Below the pieces are notes generated by a model, which saw only the letters and a list, made by a program, of their open reading frames with translations, searched no databases and was not told the DNA's origin. From positions 1-64,000 of the forward strand of contig NEEC01000029.1 in assembly GCA_002189035.1 (NCBI GenBank): a stretch of DNA of 64,000 bases, given 5' to 3'. Shown here piece by piece: positions 55,002 through 64,000 of this stretch; positions within the stretch are counted from its first letter, which is position 1, and each line of letters opens with the position of its first letter. A program made the position numbers and the translations under genes. The DNA is from Utricularia gibba (Eukaryota > Streptophyta > Magnoliopsida > Lamiales > Lentibulariaceae).

Positions 55002-55675
55002 CTACAGGGATACAATTTAATGTTCAGTACCCACATATCCATGTAATCTGAAATGTAAGAATGCGTAGAGAAAAAATCCAGGAACCGTACACATCATCAG
55101 GTTCATCTTCTTGAAAATGCCAAAAAAAGTTTACCTTAAACTTGTGGAGTTCTAACGAAAGACTGCACTAAATTGGCTTATGGGTCACAAACAATGGGCT
55201 AAAAACAGCATTCTTTTCGATCTTTTGGAATTAAAGAGTTCCATAGTACACAACATCTGAGAGTACAAAAAAACAACTTTTTCCACAAGAAAAGCTAAAG
55301 CAAAACAACAATTTAATAAGGCAAAACACAAAAAGCCCAACTCAAGCATGCTCAGAGTAAACTGGATCGAAACTACGAAAGGGACCGAAAAACAGATCGT
55401 CGAGCATAAACCCATCAAAAGCATGGCGTTTCTTGCACCTACCTACTGATCAACTTTTTCTCGACCGAGAGAAAAATCTCAATGGGTTTCCCACAGAAAA
55501 TACCGCCGATGCTAAAAGGGTCAAAACTGCGATGGCGATTCAGAGGATTAGGATTACTAAACAAGGTGCTGATGGTCGCTTTTAGCGATCTGTAGGACCA
55601 GAAAAAAGGACGGTGTTCTTGATGAGAGGATATGGGATTGGCCAGAGTTCGCTTTTTGTCGATTAAATTAACCAT
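55002..55675 (-). other. Likely 5' UTR and leader intron of the COL gene
   Basis: Reading the minus strand, the sequence just before the COL ATG has a CCCTGTAG acceptor (ending 55,002). A donor AGTAG|GTAGGT lies at about 55,443-55,437. The upstream exon may reach to about 55,675. That exon contains a possible upstream ATG, but its frame runs through the donor, so any uORF would depend on splicing. Confidence 0.5.
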
Positions 55676-56931
55676 TTTTCAGCTGAATCGGATGGATGGT
55701 GCCATCCAAAACTTATCCGTTTGGTCGCCAATGGGCAACATATCCGCTCGCTTTTTGCCCTCTCAGCACCAGCTCTGTAGCTCTTTTGGCTCCTTTCCCT
55801 TGAGTGCGATGCCGATGACGAGCCGCCCTGTCCATTTTCTCCCATCCTTCTTTCTATCGTCACAGATCCAAAGGATTCTGAGCCACCGGATCACATCCCC
55901 CGCTCAAGTTCCAATCTCGGTGACGATCGTACGGACACTTTACCCTCAGGAATTCTAAAAATCCGGAAAAAAAAATAATATTCAATTCCCATATATATTA
56001 AAACCATTATAAAATACAAGATTCAACATTAAATGAATAAAATCGATAATAAAATACCTATATTCCAATATGAGATATTTTATTATGAGATCAATATATC
56101 CAAAAATTAGGAATGAGCACTTGGTATGGATACTCCTCTAGTATCAATTTCGAAATTTGATATTTATCGAAATTTCAAATTTCAGATCGAATTCTAAACC
56201 AAATAATAAATAATTATAAATTTGTATATTGATCTCATTTCTTAAATATAAACTATTGTAATAACATAAATTTTTATATTAATATGATTTTACTTCTTGT
56301 GATAAATGATTTGCAATCTAGGAAAAAATAGGGAAAAAGTTTTGAGAGGGCCATGTGGTTGGGCTGGGCTACTAGAACTAATGCATGTGGACCCATACGG
56401 CCCAAATGCAAGTCCATTATTTGGAAGCCCAAATCCATTGCCCAGTACATGGACCGGCGTTGAGGAAGTTTAACGGGCCATGAATTTAAAATAAATTAAT
56501 GGGAAGTAATAATTGATAAATTAATATTATTATACTGTACCGAAAAAAAGGATGCTTCAACATCCATCCATCGTCATTTTCCTTCCGCAAGATGAAATGA
56601 GCACCTTCAATTTCTGCGTGCTTTCGTTAATCAGTCACGATCTGGCTCTGTAGATCCATTTGGTGCAGTAATTCTCTCCATCTGTGCGCTTAAGAAGCGT
56701 AACGACGAATCGTTGGTGCAGCATTCGAGGGGTTCTCTCTTTTTCTACCGTAACTTCAGTGCTTATCACTGGGTTTTGGGTTACTGCAAGTTTTGAAGCC
56801 GTATTTGGGTGCTTTACTCATTTTATCTTGTGGGTTTGTTGTCATTCGTTTATCCCTATCTTGGGAACGGAAAAAGGTTTCGTTTTTTGGGAGTGGGAAG
56901 TTGGGAAATTGGAAACCCGAGAGGTTTAACA
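55676..56931. other. Divergent promoter region between COL (-) and GAUT (+)
   Basis: 55,700-55,960 is GC-richer and probably COL promoter or leader. 55,960-56,330 is very AT-rich. 56,340-56,480 contains several GGCCCA/GCCCAA words (for example CGGCCCAAATG and GGGCCATG), resembling site II elements of constitutive plant promoters. 56,560-56,931 is probably the GAUT 5' leader. No further gene seen. Confidence 0.5.
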
Positions 56932-59754
56932 ATGAAGACGAAGTTCATGAGATCCCTGATTTGTTTGCTTTTGTTGACGGTTATCGCCCCTATTGTTCTC
57001 TACACGGACACTCTTGGAGAGTATTTTATATATTCGTGTAATCTCTCTACCCTCTTTGCGTCCTTCGATTCTCTGCTGTGTAAGAATATTGACTGTGCCC
57101 TGATTTATCTGTTTTTGCAGCGCATAACGAATTGGTGGATGATCCGTCGATCTTGGTGAGTTTCTATTCTACTCCCAGACAGTTATAATTTGCAGTCTTT
57201 TCCTTTTTCTCCTTGCATTGCCTTTTTTTTTTCAATTCTTCCGTAATTCCTTGGTTTGGTGTTTGAAGGCATTTGGCGACCTCAGACCTCTAAATTTGTT
57301 ACCTCAGGTACGACTTTTTTCTAAGAAGTCTTCTATTCTTCTCCTGTGATTCTCTAATAATCTTTTCTTACTATTAGGAATCATCTTCCAAATTAAAAGA
57401 CTTACACGAGCTGGTTTATTTGGATAATTCTACCCAATCTAGCTCTGATATAGGAAGAGACTCTTCAACCACAGCTACTACTCGAGTGAATAGGCAGCTC
57501 ACCGGAGGTTTCTTCTTTTGTTTTGTTTGGTTCATCCTTTATTTTTTTACTCGTTGTTGCATTTCTTCAAAGTTAATTTGAGTTGGCTATTTTTAATACC
57601 AGAGGTGGCTCGGGATGGAATTTCAAGTGCTTTCTCTTTGAGTCATAGTGATAGTGATGAACAACCTTTAGATGAGAACAGTATAAGACAAGTGACCAAT
57701 GAGGTTTCCAGAATTCAAATAGGGGGCCTGGAGAAAAAAATGAAAGAGAATGATTCAGATAGAGATCCAGATGTAGTTCGGAGAACTGGTGTCAATATAG
57801 AAGGTGGTTCGCTGGATTCTGATGGCTCCTCCAAGACTGTTGTGGAAAAAATGGTAAAACCTTTTTTCTCCAGCACTTTTATTCTGCTTCTCTACTCCGG
57901 CTATTTTTGAATCTGTTATTTTTTCAAGAAGCGAAGGCGTCAACATTCTGCCCAACTTTCTGGTGAAAAATCACGAGAAAATGTGAAGGTGGTGGCTGAG
58001 AGTCTGGAACATCATGTGGTTCTTCCAGATGCTCGTGTTCTTCAGCTCAAAGATCAACTCATTCGAGCAAGGATATACCTCTCGCTTGGTGCCACTCGTT
58101 CAAACAATCACTTTGTCCGTGAGCTTCGCTTGCGGATTAAAGAAGTCCAAAGAGTACTTGGTGATGCGACCAAGGATTCTGATCTACCGAGAAGGTTAGT
58201 TTAAATGTGATCAGAATTTTACTGTTTCCTGTCTTCAAATTGATTTAGTCTTCCTTCGTGGATGTAGTGCTGCTGACAAGTCGAAGGCTATGGAGCAAAC
58301 TTTGTTGAAAGGTAAGCAAATCATAGATGATTGTGGTTCCGTGGTGAAAAAGCTCCGAGCAATGCTTCATTCAGTTGAGGAGCAGTTACGTGTTCAGAGG
58401 AAGCAAGCATTGTTTTTAACACATTTGACGGCTAAAACAATACCGAAGGGTCTTCATTGCCTTCCATTGCGCTTATCGAGAGACTATTTCAATTTGAACT
58501 CATCTGAGCAACAATTTCCTGGTCTGGAGAAGTTGGAGGATCCCAAGCTGTACCACTATGCCCTCTTTTCTGACAATGTTCTGGCAGCTGCAGTGGTGGT
58601 GAACTCCACGATACTTCACGCCCGGGTATTTTTCTTACAATGTTTAAAACCATAGTGGATAAGCTGTCTAATATTGCTTTCATGCAGGACCCATCGAAGC
58701 ATGTCTTTCATATTGTCACTGATAGGCTCAACTATGCTGCAATGAAGATGTGGTTTATAGCTAATCCACCTGGTAAAGCTACAATCCAGGTTCAGAACGT
58801 TGAGGAATTCACATGGTTAAATTCAAGCTACAGCCCCGTTCTCAAGCAGCTGGGTTCTGCCTCCATGATTGATTATTACTTCAAGAATCGTCGTGCTGAT
58901 TCTGATCCCAACTTCAAGTATCGAAACCCCAAGTATCTTTCAATCATGAACCATCTTCGTTTTTATCTGCCAGAGATCTTTCCCAAGCTCGACAAGATTC
59001 TGTTTTTAGATGATGATATTGTGGTTCAAAAGGATTTGACCGGACTTTGGTCCCTTGATCTAAAGGGGAAGGTCATAGGAGTAGTTGAAACATGTGGGGA
59101 GAGTTTTCATCGTTTTGATCGTTACCTCAACTTCTCAAACCCTCTTATTTCAAAAGCCTTTAACCCTCGTGCCTGCGGCTGGGCTTTTGGCTTGAACATC
59201 TTTGATCTCAGTGCTTGGAAGAAGCAAAACATCACACACATCTATCACAAATGGCAAAATCTGGTAAGCTCCTTGCAGCCATTGCTTTTCCTCTGTATGT
59301 TTGCTTTTGTTTTGTGCTTTGATTTCCAATGTGCAGTAGATGTTTTCTTGTGTGTTGCTAATGAGTTAGAATTTCTAAGTTATTAAATGCCATATGTATC
59401 GTTTTTTAAGCTCAGGCCGCTCTATTAGATTTGTGTTGTTGAATGTATCAACTGAATCTTCTTTCCCTTACTCCACAGAATCAAGATAGACAACTGTGGA
59501 AGCTGGGAACTCTGCCCCCTGGGTTGATAACCTTTTGGAACCAGACATACTCGCTCGAAAAGTCATGGCATGTCTTGGGACTCGGTTACAATCCGAATGT
59601 ACCACAAAAGGATATTGAACGAGCTGCAGTCATACACTACAACGGCAACTTGAAGCCATGGCTTGAAATAAGCATCCCCAAATTCAGAAGCCTCTGGTCG
59701 AAGTACGTTGACTATGATCAAGTCTATTTACACGAATGCAACATCAGTCCATGA
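56932..59754 (+). CDS. GAUT4: Polygalacturonate 4-alpha-galacturonosyltransferase, GAUT4/GAUT3 type (GT8)
   Basis: Nine exons: 56,932-57,037, 57,121-57,155, 57,269-57,307, 57,378-57,507, 57,603-57,853, 57,929-58,194, 58,268-58,625, 58,688-59,263 and 59,479-59,754, in phase throughout, 678 residues. Residues 5-25 are one membrane anchor (LICLLLLTVIAPIVLY), so it is a type II Golgi protein. A variable stem follows, then the conserved part: LKDQLIRARIYLSL, RELRLRIKEVQR, KTIPKGLHCLPLRL, HVFHIVTDRLNYAAM, the GT8 metal site LDDDIV (near 502) and HYNGNLKPW (near 640). The family transfers galacturonic acid from UDP-GalA during homogalacturonan (pectin) synthesis. The C-terminal half matches GAUT4 closely as I remember it; the total length is nearer GAUT3, so the paralogue is not certain. 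No frameshift or missing key residue. Confidence 0.93.
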
Positions 59755-60401
59755 AAATCATATCCAGCAGCTTTACCTCCTGAGAATCAAAGGTGGTCTG
59801 CGCTGATATGTGTGTTCCTTATTCTGTTGCATTCTCTTCCTCAAGCCTTGATTCTTTGTCATTCTTTATGCTCAAGTAATTGCTCTTCACCAACACAGAT
59901 GGCCCAAAGTTCTATAGATGTGTAATACTCAAGCCTCTCTAACCTTTTCCTTGTTCCAAACTCTATAGATGTGTTATGAAGACAGATTCTATGATGTACC
60001 CTTTTCATTTTTTCTTGATCAACATTCCGTTCCTTCAACATGGCATTCACAATCTGATAAACTGTGGGACGCATTTATGTCTGCATATTGCACAGGATTC
60101 AGCTTTTCATGGAATGGTGCCCACTAAAAAGTATAGATATGTGGATAGTGTGCAGTTTTTCTAGGCATGCATGTGACGCCTTTTGGTACCATTCACAGGA
60201 TGAAAAGGAAAGAAAAAAGCAAGCACTTTATGCCATAAAGGATTGTCCCCAAGTGCCCGCATCAAAGTGAACCAGTGAAAACATCCTCACCGGGGACTTG
60301 GAAAGGACACCAACCCCAAATATTCAGTTATTACAAGGTTTTGAGTGGAATGACAGTCACTAATTGCACCTATTATTACATGGTTATTCGGGAGTGTTTA
60401 G
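59755..60401. other. GAUT 3' flank
   Basis: Probable 3' UTR and spacer. T-rich, with short open frames of no recognisable family on either strand. No RNA gene seen. Confidence 0.5.
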
Positions 60402-60701
60402 TTAACTCACGGGTAGGATGGGCTGCACTTCGGCAAACTTGAAAGATTGATTGTACATGTCGTGGATGCTCAGGAGAACGTGTTTGCAGGTTTCTGCATC
60501 CAGTTGAACGAGAGGATTAGTCAGAAGCCCAGTTAAAAGCCAGTAGAAATAGGAGGTTTTTTACACTTGACCAGTAAAAAACATGTCACGGTGGAGGTGG
60601 ATTGCATCGGTATTTATGAAGACGGTTGCTCGCTCCGTATGGGTTGTGGGAAACAGCATACAGACAAACCCATGAACTAGATCCCAATCAATCTCGGTCA
60701 T
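60402..60701 (-). pseudogene. Short minus-strand frame with one internal stop, unrecognised
   Basis: A 100-codon frame begins at ATG 60,701 (MTEIDWDLVHGFVCMLF) and ends at TAA 60,404-60,402, interrupted only by TAA at 60,563-60,561. The part after the stop (LDAETCKHVLLSIHDMYNQS) looks protein-like. The stop sits beside a GT (GTCAA|GTGTAAA) and a branch-like CTGACTAAT plus GATGCAG acceptor follow, but that splice would end the protein seven codons later. It starts only about 100 bp from the RING gene, divergently. It could be a decayed gene, a short expressed peptide or chance. Confidence 0.25.
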
Positions 60702-60799
60702 GGGCGTGAAAAGGATGCGGATTTTTTTTAGAATGACATTCGTTTTCGCAAGCTATTGTATTTGAAATCATAGTCAGCGCCCCGTGCGGCGCAGTGAGA

Positions 60800-62580
60800 A
60801 TGGGCGGCGGACCGGCGTCGAACAAGTTCAGGAAGGTGGCCGGAAAGTTGTTCCTCAGATTATGTGGTTCCTTTTGCGGAGGACCCATTGCCGCTACTGT
60901 AACTATTTCACCATCACTCTGTGTTTTTGGTACCACATTTGTTGAGAATGGTGGATTTTTGCTCTTAGGTAATGTGTTCTGCGATTTGTTCTCAGGGGGA
61001 TTGCAGTTATTCTCCCAGTTACTCATCTCCGCCGGGAATTCAAAATGGATGCTCGAAGAATCCTTCAGAAACAGCCAATCCAAGCATCAGTCCTCTTAAT
61101 AAGGTGCTTCCCTTTTTGCTTCTTGCATCTGATTTTGTACCATTTCTTGTTCGAATAGGAGATGATTTGAGGGTTTCACTGTGGCTTATGCTGATGCATT
61201 GTGTGTCTTGAAGCATGATCTTGACTGTGCAAGATGAAATATGTTACTGATGATGCTCTCTGGCAGAATACGTGCGCAATATGTCTCGATCCTCTGAACT
61301 ACAGCTCCGGTGGCAGTCCAGGCGAGGCCATATTCACAGCACAGTGTTTCCATTCCTTCCATTTCAACTGCATTTCGTCCAATGTTCGCCATGGTAGCAT
61401 TACTTGTCCCATATGCCGTGCTCAATGGACTCAGTTACCTCACAATCTCAATATCCGAGGTGTAGTCCAGTTGAATAAAGCTGATCCCGTTCTTCAGATC
61501 CTTGATGATTCCATTGCCAATTTCCGGTTCCACAGACGGTCCTCCCTTTGTTCTGCAAGATACGATGATGATGATCCGGTTGACCCTGACATGACAAGTG
61601 AACAACCCCATCTCCAGTTCTCTCTATGTGGTCCATGGACTCAACAGGGATGCTCAAATCTTGATCCCGGAGTTGCAGGTTCTCGCCACTGTTCCCCTTC
61701 ATCTTCCATGGCAGGATCTGCCCCTGCAGCAGCTTGCAGTTCTTCGGGCGAAGAGCCATTCCAGTTTTCTTCAAACAAGGGAGCTTATCTTCTTGTGAGA
61801 CTTGGGTATCAACCATCGATCGATCTAGTGCTGGTTGCTTGCCCTGATGAGCCGCATCTGAGGATGATGAAGCATGCAATGGCGCTGGTTGTTTTCCAGC
61901 TACGCCACAGGGATCGACTAGCCATTGTTACCAACTCCTCTGCTGCCTCCAGAGTATTTCCCCTCCGACGAATGACTCCATGTGGGAAGAAAGCCGCATT
62001 ACAAGTTATAGAACGATTATTCTATGTTCGACAAGCGAATCAGACTGATGGACTAAAGGAAGCCGTGAAGATACTATCGGATCGGATACACAGGAACACC
62101 CAATCCTGCATTCTGCACCTAACAAACAGTCCAACAGCTTGTCACCTTCCAGCCACTGCAATGGCAGAGGATCAGTTCAACATTCATCGGTTTCACCTGG
62201 GGTTCAGGTTTGGTGCTTCCAATGGAGTCACAATGCATCAGTTCGAGGGGTTGCTTCGTCGAGTGATGAGTGGAGCCATCCATGACATCCAGCTGAGTTT
62301 AAAAAACAGCCCAAGTGTCATCAGGATTCGAGAACTTAGAGGCGGGGAGGAGCAGCGGATTTATATCAGCAGCCAGGAATGCTGGCCATTCCATATATCA
62401 TATACTTACCTACTCACTAGAGAAGGAGAAGGGGCGAGATCAGGAGGTGAAGCAATGGTAGGGTTGGAGGAGAATTCGGAGGCTGCCGTCACCACTGGAA
62501 TCTCCGGCGAGAAGTGGGAGCACTACGATCCTTTGCTGGCCAGGAGATGGGCCAAACACTTGCATGGACATCGCATTTAG
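60800..62580 (+). CDS. RING-H2 / von Willebrand A-like E3 ubiquitin ligase (WAV3-related family)
   Basis: Probable exons 60,800-60,898, 60,969-61,103 and 61,267-62,580 give 515 residues. The intron 1 acceptor could also be the CAG ending at 60,995, nine codons shorter. The N-terminus (MGGGPASNKFRKVAGK) is short and basic. A RING finger lies at about 81-128: CAIC, then QCFHSFHFNC, then CPIC, a Cys/His order of RING-H2 type that binds two zinc ions and recruits an E2. A vWA-like domain follows (about 250-400; SIDLVLVACPDEPHLRMMKH, FPLRRMTPCGKK), then a family-typical C-terminus with IRELRGGEEQRIYI. The metal-binding DxSxS motif of canonical vWA domains is absent: the equivalent stretch reads ACPDEPH. 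The plant family acts in ubiquitination, with WAV3 in root gravitropism. The long single last exon is typical. The substrate is unknown. Confidence 0.85.
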
Positions 62581-62968
62581 TGATCATGTCTCAGAGTATT
62601 TGTTCTGTTAAACTGATAAGAAGGCTTGGGACCTGCTGGCTGAATATAGTACTGTGGCCGGGGTTAATAGCTGTATGAGTTTGAGGTTCCTTATGCAATG
62701 ACATAGACACTGCCACTGTTGCAAAGTCCCCTTTCAGCTACACAATTTTTTTCAGACCGCTGAAATTGTTACCCCACAACTACAATCATCCAAAGACAGT
62801 GATGACATAGACAATGCCTCTGTTGGCAGCTTATACCGGCAAGATTTTGTGAGAGATTCTCAGGTCTCAAGAACTGAAACTGGGAAGTAGAATCAGACCG
62901 GTTTTGGTGGATTTCATGGTCCAACTCCAGGTTTGTAAACACTGATTTGAAGCTGTGCAGCCCTCCTC
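62581..62968. other. 3' intergenic region between convergent genes
   Basis: Between the RING gene (+) and PANC (-). Contains both 3' flanks. No gene or repeat is seen apart from a loose duplication of GACATAGACA (62,701 and 62,804). Confidence 0.5.

Positions 62969-64000
<1,032 letters not shown>

Overview
The window is plant nuclear DNA, most likely from a eudicot. Genes are split by many short introns with GT-AG borders, the intergenic DNA is AT-rich, and the families found are plant ones (CONSTANS-like B-box/CCT, GAUT, DOMON/cytochrome b561, plant OPT, a pKIWI501-like acidic protein). I cannot name the species, and I do not recognise the satellite.

Layout. (1) Positions 1 to about 41,940 are one head-to-tail satellite array, roughly 120 copies of a CpG-rich monomer of about 342 bp. 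It has a homogeneous part (1-25,250), a heavily rearranged part (25,251-36,460), another homogeneous part (36,461-38,690) and a decayed edge (38,691-41,940). (2) Positions 41,941-45,640 are an AT-rich transition zone with weak gene-like fragments on the minus strand. (3) Positions 45,640-64,000 are gene-dense euchromatin with seven genes: a pKIWI501-like acidic protein (+), a DOMON/cytochrome b561 protein (+), an oligopeptide transporter (-), a CONSTANS-like B-box/CCT factor (-), a GAUT-type galacturonosyltransferase (+), a RING/vWA-like E3 ligase (+) and the 3' part of pantothenate synthetase (-, running off the right edge).

The genes do not form a pathway. They are ordinary neighbouring plant genes in transport, redox, light/flowering regulation, pectin synthesis, ubiquitin ligation and vitamin B5 synthesis. 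All exon models come from reading splice signals and reading-frame continuity by eye.

The unusual part is the satellite: its sharp contact with genes, its graded decay toward them, the scrambled block in which one half of the monomer stays intact, and the very high load of one-base homopolymer length differences. Two otherwise intact genes (OPT and PANC) each carry one apparent one-base deletion in a short homopolymer. This suggests that part of the indel noise, including some in the array, may come from long-read assembly rather than biology.
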